Shown here: piece by piece, positions 1 to 6,995 of the stretch
How positions within the stretch are numbered: position 1 is the first letter of the stretch
How the letters are laid out: the number at the start of each line of letters is the position of its first letter
NCBI GenBank assembly: GCA_002306815.1
Contig: DBTA01000036.1
Coordinates: forward strand, 128,218-192,217
Length of the DNA stretch: 64,000 nucleotides
Reading direction: 5' to 3'
DNA from: Dehalococcoidia bacterium UBA1328
GTDB taxonomy: Bacteria > Chloroflexota > Dehalococcoidia > Lucifugimonadales > Lucifugimonadaceae
The notes under the pieces: model-generated
The model's input: only the letters and a program-made list of their open reading frames with translations
Told to the model about the DNA's origin: nothing
Databases searched by the model: none
Position numbers and translations under genes: made by a program

Positions 1-52
1 CCCCCCCACTTGCTGGAGGGATCTTCGAAGAGGTCGAAGGTGTAAGGCAACC

Positions 53-1144
53 TTACGAACGGCCCACGGATTCCGCGAAAGCCGCCACAATCTCCTCGTT
101 CGTGCGACGAAGTATCGAGCTATTTACATGAAGCAATGGCACCGGCCATTCGGCATTCGGCCAGTTCAACACGATCCCGTCCCCAATAAGATTTTTCACG
201 AGGCCATCAGCGTCAACACCATCAAGGATCAACTCGAAAATATTTGATCCATGCTCAAATTTTCTGACCTGAATCCCATTGATTTCGTTGAGACTCTCAA
301 ATAGTTCTTCTGCCTTGGCGAACGACTCAGCAAATTTTTCTACAAATCCCTCAAAACCTGCAAGCGAAAGACCAGCAGCGAGGTAACCAAACGGGATTCC
401 GCCGCCGAACATGCGTCGATCGTTGAACAACCCTTCAATGAAGTCCGACGTGCCAGCAAGAATCCCGCCGAACGGTGCACCGAAATACTTGTAGCTCGAA
501 ACGTACACACTGTCGAAAAGCGCTGTGTACTGCTTGACGGGTATTCGAGTAGCGGCCGACATCATGTACAACCGCGCGCCATCGAGATGAACTGGTATTT
601 CTTCTTCGTGACACAGGTCAGTCACAGCGATCATTTCGTCCCAAGGTGTAATTTGCCCCGCCTGCCTGCGAACCGGACTTTCAATCGACACCGCACCGAC
701 CGGGTTCAGAACCCTGCCGGTTGTAGATAAACGAAACGTTTCCTTCAGTTCGTCGTCTGTGAAGTAGGGACGGTTCGGCGCCAATGGAACCGCGTTGATC
801 GAACACAGCCGTGACAGAGCGTCCCCTTCGTCCTGATAAATATGGCTTTGCTCTTGAAGGACCACCCGAGCGTTGGTTCCACAGTGTTCTCTCAATCCAA
901 TAATGTTCGCCATCGTTCCTGTCGGCATCCATATCGCAGCTTCCTTGCCAAGCTCTTCAGCCATTCGGGTCTCAAGTTCGGTTACCGTCCCACCGTCCGA
1001 GTAATTGTCGGGCGAAAGCTTTCCTTCTTCGAGAAGTGTATTGAGCCGGGCGATTGTCGATTCCGGGGTGTGCGGTTCACCGTCACCGGCAAAGACAACA
1101 GCGTTCGGATCTGACCTGGGATTGGGGTTGGCTTGATTGGTCAT
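53..1144 (-). CDS. Threonine aldolase / beta-eliminating lyase family (PLP)
   Basis: A 363-residue fold-type I PLP enzyme that would cleave L-threonine or allo-threonine to glycine and acetaldehyde, or act on a related beta-hydroxy or aromatic amino acid. The Asp of HLDGAR (D188) should hold the pyridine nitrogen and the Lys of SSYKYFGAP (K219) should form the Schiff base. Both are present and the length is normal for the family. The frame is open upstream, but the ATG at 1144 is preferred because a longer start would run into the tetratricopeptide gene on the same strand. It is probably cytoplasmic and follows the TPR and VOC genes, all on the minus strand. The substrate cannot be read from the sequence. 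Confidence 0.88.
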   Translation of the reverse strand: MTNQANPNPRSDPNAVVFAGDGEPHTPESTIARLNTLLEEGKLSPDNYSDGGTVTELETRMAEELGKEAAIWMPTGTMANIIGLREHCGTNARVVLQEQSHIYQDEGDALSRLCSINAVPLAPNRPYFTDDELKETFRLSTTGRVLNPVGAVSIESPVRRQAGQITPWDEMIAVTDLCHEEEIPVHLDGARLYMMSAATRIPVKQYTALFDSVYVSSYKYFGAPFGGILAGTSDFIEGLFNDRRMFGGGIPFGYLAAGLSLAGFEGFVEKFAESFAKAEELFESLNEINGIQVRKFEHGSNIFELILDGVDADGLVKNLIGDGIVLNWPNAEWPVPLLHVNSSILRRTNEEIVAAFAESVGRS

Positions 1145-1223
1145 GGTGGGAGATGGAGTGAGGCGTAGAGTTCGAGACCGGATCATAGCCCAAGAATCCG
1201 AAGGCCGGACGGGGATTAGCGAA

Positions 1224-1757
1224 TCAGTCGTCAGTATTCGACCACGCCGACTCAAGCATATCTTCCAGTTGCCTCTCATCTACGCCGAGCCCATGAGCCG
1301 TTTGAGCATCGTTGTCGGATTCAACCTTCAGCCCGAGTTCAGCCTGGATAACCGCCCTGTTGGCGTAGGCTTCTGCCCAATCGGGTTTCAGTCGGATGGC
1401 CTCTGAAAAATCCTTGAGCGCCGTATCGAGATTATTTAGCTGGTAGTGGGTATTTCCACGATCCAGATAGGTATCCGGGTACGCAGGGTTCAATCGCACT
1501 GCGGTGTCGTAATCGATCACTGCCTGATCAAGATTTCCGTTCAAAGCATATGCGTCGGCGCGGTAGTGGTGGAGTTTTGCCGAATTGGGAGATGCGTTTA
1601 TCGCTTCGGAAAAGTACTTGATTGCTCGATCCGGGTGGCCTTCGTCTACCTCGCGCACTCCGTTCTTGAACGTGTTCAGGGTGCGTTCAGGTGTCGTCAA
1701 TTTTCGTTGACGATAACAAGTGCGCAGATTGTCTAACCAGTTAGGCATTAACCTCAT
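1224..1757 (-). CDS. Tetratricopeptide repeat protein
   Basis: A 177-residue soluble protein made largely of TPR helical hairpins. At least three 34-residue repeats are visible at about residues 33-135, with the usual A-x-x-x-Y/R-G-N and A-I-x-L-x-P signatures (for example DFSEAIRLKPDWAEAYANRA). No signal peptide or catalytic domain is seen. Such repeats hold protein partners, and the partner is unknown. It lies between a VOC gene and the threonine-aldolase-like gene on the same strand, with short gaps, so co-transcription is plausible. Confidence 0.85.
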   Translation of the reverse strand: MRLMPNWLDNLRTCYRQRKLTTPERTLNTFKNGVREVDEGHPDRAIKYFSEAINASPNSAKLHHYRADAYALNGNLDQAVIDYDTAVRLNPAYPDTYLDRGNTHYQLNNLDTALKDFSEAIRLKPDWAEAYANRAVIQAELGLKVESDNDAQTAHGLGVDERQLEDMLESAWSNTDD

Positions 1758-1766
1758 CCAAAAAGA

Positions 1767-2246
1767 TCAGTTCTGTGTCGAGTCCTCTGGTGTCGGATCA
1801 CGAGAGACCATTTCCAACCAATTGCCATCTGGATCCTGAAAGTAGATCGCGTAGCGCGCCCACGGGTACTCCAGATCACGTTCATAGTCTGGACCAAACG
1901 TCTTTATTCCTTCGACAGCGAGGCGCTCGCGCCATGAAGGCACATCGTCAACGACCATAGCTGCGTGGGCAGATCCGGGGCGGTTCCGGTCGAATTGATC
2001 AGACCTGGTCTGTCCACGAGGGTGCATGTACTCGATCAATTCAATCGAGTGGCCATCGCCGACACCTACGTATGCCTGGCGCATCTTCACTTCCGTGTAA
2101 CCAACAACTTCGGCAATCCAGGGCGTATCGGAAACCGCGGGTTCCCGCTCGATGTTCATCCCGAGAACGCGAGTGTAGAAATCGAGGGCTTTTTCGAGAT
2201 CTTCGACAATAAATCCCGTGTGATAAATGGCTTGAACTCTGGGCAT
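1767..2246 (-). CDS. VOC (glyoxalase/dioxygenase fold) protein
   Basis: A 159-residue protein with the two beta-alpha-beta-beta-beta modules of the vicinal oxygen chelate superfamily. Candidate metal ligands are H9 in YHTGFIVEDLE, E69 or E72 in the HSIELIEY strand, H94 in SAHAAMVVDD and the Glu of NWLEMVS near the C-terminus. This arrangement matches glyoxalase I, epimerases and fosfomycin-resistance-type enzymes, and the reaction cannot be chosen from the sequence. It starts 17 bases after the stop of a broken MFS transporter fragment on the same strand. Confidence 0.85.
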   Translation of the reverse strand: MPRVQAIYHTGFIVEDLEKALDFYTRVLGMNIEREPAVSDTPWIAEVVGYTEVKMRQAYVGVGDGHSIELIEYMHPRGQTRSDQFDRNRPGSAHAAMVVDDVPSWRERLAVEGIKTFGPDYERDLEYPWARYAIYFQDPDGNWLEMVSRDPTPEDSTQN

Positions 2247-2262
2247 TTCTATAACTTACAGG

Positions 2263-2520
2263 TCACCCAGCAGTGGCGGCCACAATAGTCCCGACGATAA
2301 AAATCACGAGACCAGCAAGGTGAACACGCCGCCGACCAATAATGTCGCCCAGCCTGCCCATAGGCATCATCAGAGCGGTAATAGTTAGTCCCTGGACGAT
2401 TACCACCCACGCAACTGAGCGAAGAGTGACATTGAAATGCTCAGCAATAGGCGAAAGCGCGACAGTAACCATGCTCATGACCATGGATAGGTTATTCCAA
2501 CCGCCGAATAACCTATCCAT
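2263..2520 (-). pseudogene. MFS transporter, N-terminal fragment only
   Basis: Only about 85 residues remain of what is normally a 400-500 residue drug-type major facilitator. The segment MGRLGDIIGRRR is the classic MFS motif A loop between membrane helices 2 and 3, preceded by helix 2 (WVVIVQGLTITALMMPMG) and followed by the start of helix 3. The frame ends at a TGA at 2263-2265 and no further helices follow before the VOC gene. The first 13 codons coincide with a perfect inverted repeat (2481-2522), so the true 5' end has apparently been replaced or rearranged. Judged a decayed remnant. Confidence 0.75.
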
Positions 2521-2522
2521 GG
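2481..2522. repeat. Perfect 17-bp inverted repeat, 8-base loop
   Basis: The arm CCATGGATAGGTTATTC at 2481-2497 is exactly reverse-complemented at 2506-2522 around the loop CAACCGCC. It sits across the first codons of the MFS fragment. No T-run follows on either side, so it is not a normal terminator. It looks like a small inverted duplication at a rearrangement junction, or a strong cruciform or hairpin. Confidence 0.85.
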
Positions 2523-2679
2523 GTTCGACCCTTTAGGGCTATCGCTCAGATTGCCTTCGATTGACTGTGATGTCGCTTCGGTCAAACGCACGACCTCGTA
2601 TTCAGAAGCGCTCGCTGACCAGCAATGTCCTCCCCTTAGATGCAGCGATACTACGCCCAAATCCGCACAATACAAACCA

Positions 2680-3597
2680 CTAGATTCGGTAGTACTTCTC
2701 AGCGTTAGTCCGGAACAGTTTGGATCGCTCTTCATCCGTGAAATCGACAGTGATCTCATCATAAGCATTCCAAACGGTCGCGTAATCGCTGAACAAGCTA
2801 TCGACCGGGAAGTTCGACGCGAACATGCAGCGATCAACCCCGAGAATGTCGATTGTATCGAGAACGAACGGTGCAATAGAATCCGCGACCCACGTTTGAT
2901 CAAGCATGCCGAGAGCCGAAATCTTCGCCGAAACGTTTGGCGCTGTTCCGAGTGCTTCAAGTCCCTTTCGCCACTCGCGGAGCTCACCAGGCGATCGACC
3001 TATCGGCATTGCCGTGTGGTTCAGAATCATAGGCACCTCTGGAATGTCGTTTCCAAGCTTGGCTGCCTCTTGTAGCTGCCACGGCCAAACTTGCAGATCA
3101 AACGATCCTCCAAAGATCGCGAGTAGCTTGAAACCCTTTCGCCATTGGGAATCGGACATTAATCCACCAGCTTCAGCGAAGCGGAAATTTAGCTTATCGT
3201 CCGACCAGTTGAGCATGTGTCGAATGCCGCGCCAGTTCACATGCTCGGCATGTCGTTCCAGAGTGCCTTCGACGTTCGGATCAGCAAGATTCGCGTAGCC
3301 AACTATGGCATGGGGCATTCCTTTCGAGCCGGGGTCGTCTGCAACAGATTGCAGCCACGCCGTTTCATCTACAGGATCGCCTTCATGATCCCATTCCGCT
3401 TGAACGTGCACTGACTTCACGAGCGGAAGGTTTTTCGCCCCTTGGTGTAAATCCTCGATCAACCAAGATTTTCGAATTGCAGAGTAGTCGCCAACGAAGT
3501 GATCAATGGGCTCGGTTAGCCACGGATACGGGTTGTTCTCTAGATCCCAAAGATGATGGTGGGTATCGATAAATGGCGGAACGGTCACTTCGCACAA
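2680..3597 (-). CDS. Amidohydrolase-2 family metal-dependent hydrolase (COG3618 type)
   Basis: A 305-residue TIM-barrel hydrolase. The N-terminal metal motif DTHHHLWD (H13-H15), a mid-protein RGIRHML strand, the strand MILNHTAMP and the late motif MFASNFPVD match the family that includes L-fuconolactonase and 2-pyrone-4,6-dicarboxylate lactonase. It probably opens a lactone, perhaps of a sugar acid, in the cytoplasm. The 5' end faces the divergent GNAT gene. Rhamnose-type mutarotases lie about 1.3 kb away, which fits a deoxysugar lactonase role, but that is only context. Confidence 0.85.
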   Translation of the reverse strand: MCEVTVPPFIDTHHHLWDLENNPYPWLTEPIDHFVGDYSAIRKSWLIEDLHQGAKNLPLVKSVHVQAEWDHEGDPVDETAWLQSVADDPGSKGMPHAIVGYANLADPNVEGTLERHAEHVNWRGIRHMLNWSDDKLNFRFAEAGGLMSDSQWRKGFKLLAIFGGSFDLQVWPWQLQEAAKLGNDIPEVPMILNHTAMPIGRSPGELREWRKGLEALGTAPNVSAKISALGMLDQTWVADSIAPFVLDTIDILGVDRCMFASNFPVDSLFSDYATVWNAYDEITVDFTDEERSKLFRTNAEKYYRI

Positions 3598-3656
3598 CTC
3601 CTTCTTGCGGTCAGGCAGGTTTGATCTGCAACAGTTTAGCTAGATATGGTGAATCG

Positions 3657-4193
3657 ATGTCCAATCCAGCAACAAGAACTCTTCCACACGGTTTCGAAAT
3701 TCGAATGTTGAACTCTGCCGACCCGCGGATCATCTCGGCAGCATTCGACAAACTTGGTCGGAACAAACCGATCGAACAGTACGAAAGATACCTCTCACGG
3801 CAAAGTCAAGGTCTTCAAGACGTTCTGGTCGCCACCGTAGAAAAAGAGTTCGCCGGCTACGTAACGGTGTTGTGGAAATCCGGGTACAAACCGTTCGCTG
3901 AAGCTGGAATTCCGGAAATTAACGACTTCAGCGTTCTTCCGAAGTTTCGACGAAAAGGTATTGGTACAGCCTTGTTGGGCGAAGCAGAATGCAGGGTAGA
4001 AGAACGATCAACCGTAGTCGGCATCGGCGTCGGGATGACTTCCGATTACGGAGCTGCTCAAAGAATGTACCCAAAACGCGGATATGTCCCCGATGGCCGC
4101 GGCCTTACGCAAGAGGGGATCCCGGTCGTTCACGATCAACCAATCAGGGTCAATGATTCGACCGTGCTGTGGTTCACAAAGATTTTGCATTAG
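3657..4193 (+). CDS. GNAT-family N-acetyltransferase
   Basis: A 178-residue acyl-CoA-dependent acetyltransferase. The acetyl-CoA-binding motif A is visible as FSVLPKFRRKGIGTALL (R/Q-x-x-G-x-G/A), followed by a motif-B-like segment with AAQRMYPKRGYVPDG. The ATG at 3657 is chosen because an earlier in-frame start would overlap the divergent amidohydrolase start. The acceptor substrate is unknown. Confidence 0.85.
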   Translation: MSNPATRTLPHGFEIRMLNSADPRIISAAFDKLGRNKPIEQYERYLSRQSQGLQDVLVATVEKEFAGYVTVLWKSGYKPFAEAGIPEINDFSVLPKFRRKGIGTALLGEAECRVEERSTVVGIGVGMTSDYGAAQRMYPKRGYVPDGRGLTQEGIPVVHDQPIRVNDSTVLWFTKILH

Positions 4194-4219
4194 GCATAAC
4201 GTTCAGCGGTTACGTTGCA

Positions 4220-4633
4220 CTACCTGCTGCGAGCCAGCAACGAACTGATCACTTGTGGAGCTGCCTCGATAGCCCGTTCGCGAATTTGTTCGGGCGTGAG
4301 ACTGCCAATTGGGTGCTGAATTAGCGCGAAAGGGTAATCCGACATCCCGCCAAGGTTCGCTATTGCTTGAGACCCCGATTCGAACGGCTCCGTACAAATA
4401 GCAATTGCCGGCACACCTAAGGCTTCAAGCTTCATCGAGTCGTACACACTGGACGACGAGCAGCTTCCTCAGTCACCGTTCGCAAGAAGCGCAACATCCA
4501 CCTCTCGCGAAAATCCTTCGAGCAGATCAGGATCGGCTGGACGTGAAGCATCGCCCTTGTTCACTTTATGCGAAACAGCAACATCGAATCGTTCCGCAAT
4601 AACGATGTAAGGCGTGTGTTCATGGTGGGGTGT
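4220..4633 (-). pseudogene. UGSC-motif (seleno)protein, 5'-truncated, in-frame UGA
   Basis: Read on the minus strand from just after a TAG (4634-4636), this frame gives 137 residues if the UGA at 4469-4471 is read as selenocysteine. The active segment is ANGD-U-G-S-C-SSS (U55, C58), flanked by VNKGDASRPADPDLLEG and ICTEPFESG. These match the UGSC-motif selenoprotein family as I remember it. The usual N-terminal 40-60 residues are missing: upstream there is a TAG, then an inverted-repeat element (4661-4795), then the end of the mutarotase gene. A GTG at 4447 would give a 75-residue piece lacking the motif. A SECIS-like hairpin follows the UGA. The function of the family is uncertain; a thiol/selenol redox role is expected. 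Most likely a disrupted selenoprotein gene. Confidence 0.7.
4439..4457 (-). promoter_or_regulatory. Candidate bacterial SECIS hairpin after UGA 4469-4471
   Basis: In the transcript, GUCGU (12-16 nt after the UGA) pairs perfectly with ACGAC (26-30 nt after) around the nine-base loop CCAGUGUGU. The apical loop starts 17 nt after the UGA, inside the usual window for bacterial SECIS elements, and contains a G-U. The stem is short (5 bp), so support is moderate. Confidence 0.45.
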
Positions 4634-4660
4634 CTATTGTTTGTGTGATGTCGCTTTGAC

Positions 4661-4795
4661 TGCCGCCCTTCGAGAGCCTCAGGATGGCACTGTGACGAAC
4701 GATCTCAAACTGGTAGCGAAATAATCGATCTCGTTAAGTGATTTGTGATTAACGATTTCTCCGAAATGCCGTCCTGAGGCTCTCGAGGAACGGCA
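4661..4795. repeat. 135-bp element with 29-bp terminal inverted repeats
   Basis: The left end (4661-4689, core CGAGAGCCTCAGGA) and the right end (4767-4795, core TCCTGAGGCTCTCG) are inverted copies identical at about 25 of 29 positions, separated by 77 bases with no gene. This is the layout of a MITE or a large palindromic intergenic repeat. It sits exactly where the 5' part of the UGSC gene should be. Confidence 0.7.
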
Positions 4796-4822
4796 GGCGA
4801 ACACGAATCGCTCGCCGCAACC

Positions 4823-5146
4823 CTAATCCGCGTGAAAAACTTCTCGCCACTGGATCATGTTCTGATCGGGATGCGCACCTTCTGGAAGCTGGAAGAACGG
4901 CGACATATCGTCCTGCCAACGCTGATTCACTTCTTCTTTTGACATCCCTTCTAGTGACGCCTCGAACGACTCATCGCATTCGACGTATCCGAACAAGGTG
5001 CCATCTTCCCTGAAGAAAATCGTGTAATTCCGCCATCCTGTGCGCACGAGCGCATCTGACATTTCGGGCCAAATCTCATCATGGCGTCTTTTGTACTCAT
5101 CCACCATTTCAGGGTGAATCTTCATTTCAAATCCGACTCGCTGCAT
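4823..5146 (-). CDS. L-rhamnose mutarotase family protein (RhaM-like)
   Basis: A 107-residue dimeric alpha/beta-barrel protein. MQRVGFEMKIHPEMVDEYKRRHDEIWPEM and the later Y-T-I-F strand match RhaM, which interconverts alpha and beta anomers of L-rhamnose. The start at 5146 is supported by a good AAGGAG ribosome-binding site seven bases upstream. Full length for the family. A second member of the same family starts 116 bases away on the other strand. The exact sugar (rhamnose, fucose or another) is inferred only from family. Confidence 0.88.
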   Translation of the reverse strand: MQRVGFEMKIHPEMVDEYKRRHDEIWPEMSDALVRTGWRNYTIFFREDGTLFGYVECDESFEASLEGMSKEEVNQRWQDDMSPFFQLPEGAHPDQNMIQWREVFHAD

Positions 5147-5261
5147 GACAATCTCCTTCAACCGGGAATATGAGTGATGATCTGGATGACGCAGAGTGTA
5201 TGCTATGCGGCAATAAATTTGGCAGTGGATTGCACTTTGATGTGCAGAGGAGAAACGACAA

Positions 5262-5606
5262 GTGTCGAAATCAATCGCCCAAGTCCTCGATCTGAAAAAT
5301 GATCCAGCGATCATTGCCGAGTACGAGGAATACCACAGAAACGTGTGGCCAGAGGTGCTCGAAGCCCTGAAAGGCATCGGGATCGAGCGCATGGAGATTT
5401 TCCGCAGTGGAAACCATCTTTTCATGTACTGCACTGTTCCCGACGATTTCGACCCGAGGCGCGACTTCCAGAGTTACACCTCTTCAAAGGGAGCCGAAGA
5501 GTGGAACGATCTAATGTCGACATTCCAGCAAAAGGTGCCTGAAGCCGAGGAGAATGACTGGTGGGCACCAATGAGCCTCGCTTTCGACTCCGAGTGGTTT
5601 GAATAA
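5262..5606 (+). CDS. L-rhamnose/L-fucose mutarotase family protein, second paralog
   Basis: A 114-residue member of the RhaM fold: the E-x-Y-H-R-N-V-W-P-E-V-L-E-A-L segment near residue 25 and the following I-F-R-S-G strand resemble its divergent neighbour, but the sequences differ strongly elsewhere. GTG start with an AGAGGAG site. Probably epimerises the anomeric carbon of a different deoxysugar. Its stop overlaps the TTG start of the VanZ-like gene, suggesting translational coupling. Confidence 0.82.
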   Translation: MSKSIAQVLDLKNDPAIIAEYEEYHRNVWPEVLEALKGIGIERMEIFRSGNHLFMYCTVPDDFDPRRDFQSYTSSKGAEEWNDLMSTFQQKVPEAEENDWWAPMSLAFDSEWFE

Positions 5607-6027
5607 GGTCAACCAAACATGGCTGTGGACCGCGCTGTCGGTCATATGGATGGGCGTTATTTATGCTCTATCCGATCGACCCGCTGACGACTTCGATGAC
5701 GCCGGTGAGCTTGTCTCATGGTTCCCGTTCGCGTCGTTCGTAGTTCACGCTGTCCTTTACGCGGTGCTGAGCGCATTCGTTCTACGCACGTTGATTCTGC
5801 TTAAAAGGCTCACCGATCCGCTGATTTCCTACACGGTCATCTTCACTGCTCTAATCTACGGAATCCTCGACGAAATCCATCAATCAAGCGTCGAAGGTCG
5901 CTCTTCAGAAGCAGTAGACGTTGCCGCCGACGTTTTCGGAGCGCTCATAGTGGTGATATTTTGGTTTCTCCAAAAGCGATGCCTGGCTCTGCGCGCACGC
6001 GAACGGGATTTGAACTCGGGCGATTAA
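5599..6027 (+). CDS. VanZ-like membrane protein
   Basis: A 142-residue protein with about four membrane helices (near residues 8-25, 45-68, 74-92 and 108-125). The motif YALSDRP after helix 1 and the polar DEIHQSSVEGRSSEAVDVAADVFGA segment are hallmarks of the VanZ family. The TTG start overlaps the upstream stop by eight bases. The role is unknown; VanZ itself affects teicoplanin tolerance in enterococci, but most family members have no assigned job. Confidence 0.8.
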   Translation: MNKVNQTWLWTALSVIWMGVIYALSDRPADDFDDAGELVSWFPFASFVVHAVLYAVLSAFVLRTLILLKRLTDPLISYTVIFTALIYGILDEIHQSSVEGRSSEAVDVAADVFGALIVVIFWFLQKRCLALRARERDLNSGD

Positions 6028-6033
6028 TAGAAC

Positions 6034-6366
6034 ATGCCGATTAAAGAACCAGAAGACCTTTGGCCAACCGGTCCTGAAGTGCTTGCGACACTTGAGGAAG
6101 CCGTTCGAATGGCGGAAGAAATCGCCGCACCTCCCGCGGAACGATGGGTTGCGAAAACCATCAGCGACAAGCTAATTCCGAGTCTTTACAACGCCCGGAC
6201 TTACCTCGAAGTCGGGCAGCTGCAGTCACCCGAGATTCGCCTCGGAATCTTGAACGCACGATTAGAAGCCGGTGAACTCGCCAACGCCGACTCAAGGTAC
6301 GCGCCGCTTTACTCGAAAATTCGTGTTCTCGCCGAAGAGGCAGAAATAGCCACAAAAATGGCGTAG
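6034..6366 (+). CDS. Small alpha-helical protein of unknown function
   Basis: A 110-residue soluble, acidic, Ala/Glu/Leu-rich protein, predicted mostly helical, with no cysteine, signal peptide or recognised motif. It follows the VanZ-like gene by six bases and precedes ybeY in the same direction, so it is probably part of that operon. I do not recognise the family. Confidence 0.65.
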   Translation: MPIKEPEDLWPTGPEVLATLEEAVRMAEEIAAPPAERWVAKTISDKLIPSLYNARTYLEVGQLQSPEIRLGILNARLEAGELANADSRYAPLYSKIRVLAEEAEIATKMA

Positions 6367-6423
6367 GCCACGTGCCACCCAACACCTCGGATGAACACCT
6401 GAGCGTGCTACGATGTCCGCGCC

Positions 6424-6954
6424 TTGAAACCATTTTCCGACACCGATTCATTTATCTCTAAAGATGGTCGAGTTGAGATCGTTTTTGATCTCGATGATCT
6501 GTCGAAAGCGGATATCGATCTGGTGATGCGATCTGCGTTGGCTGGGCTTGATTCTGAAACGTTCGATGGCCCAGACCATGTGACCGTAATGATCACCGGC
6601 GATGAACGGATTCGAGAGCTGAACCGGGACTTCAAGGGCGAAGATCAGATTACTGACGTGATGTCGTTCAACGTGGAAAACGATTCGGTTGAACGACATG
6701 AGGACGAAGATTGGCCGGAATTCGCTGATTCAGAATCGACGAACGATCCAATCCGTCTCGGTGATATTGCAATTTCTCTTCCGCAAGTCATCAGGCAGGC
6801 AGAAGAAAACGGGAAATCTCCGGATCGTGAACTCGCAATGCTGACGATCCACGGAATTCTTCACCTCCTCGGGTATGATCATGCCGTACCCGAAGAAGAA
6901 AAGGGGATGTTCGGCAAAACAGATGTGGTATTGGCGGGAATATTCGGCGAGTAA
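6424..6954 (+). CDS. ybeY: Endoribonuclease / rRNA maturation factor YbeY
   Basis: A 176-residue protein carrying the zinc motif H-x3-H-x5-H (H143, H147, H153 in IHGILHLLGYDH) and the preceding motif ITDVMSFNV. YbeY acts in 16S rRNA 3'-end maturation and ribosome quality control. An acidic insertion (about residues 84-107) makes it slightly longer than usual. A TTG start at 6424 is used here, with no nearby ATG. It lies just ahead of dnaX on the same strand. Confidence 0.93.
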   Translation: MKPFSDTDSFISKDGRVEIVFDLDDLSKADIDLVMRSALAGLDSETFDGPDHVTVMITGDERIRELNRDFKGEDQITDVMSFNVENDSVERHEDEDWPEFADSESTNDPIRLGDIAISLPQVIRQAEENGKSPDRELAMLTIHGILHLLGYDHAVPEEEKGMFGKTDVVLAGIFGE

Positions 6955-6995
6955 TCCGCCATTGGCAAAATGAAGCCCGATAAACTGATGGTGAA

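Noticed and set aside
1..52. Poly-C run at the left edge
   Set aside because: Too short to interpret; may be a contig-end artefact.
2475..2987. A 170-residue minus-strand frame over the amidohydrolase end
   Set aside because: It is a different-frame shadow of the amidohydrolase with no recognisable protein pattern.
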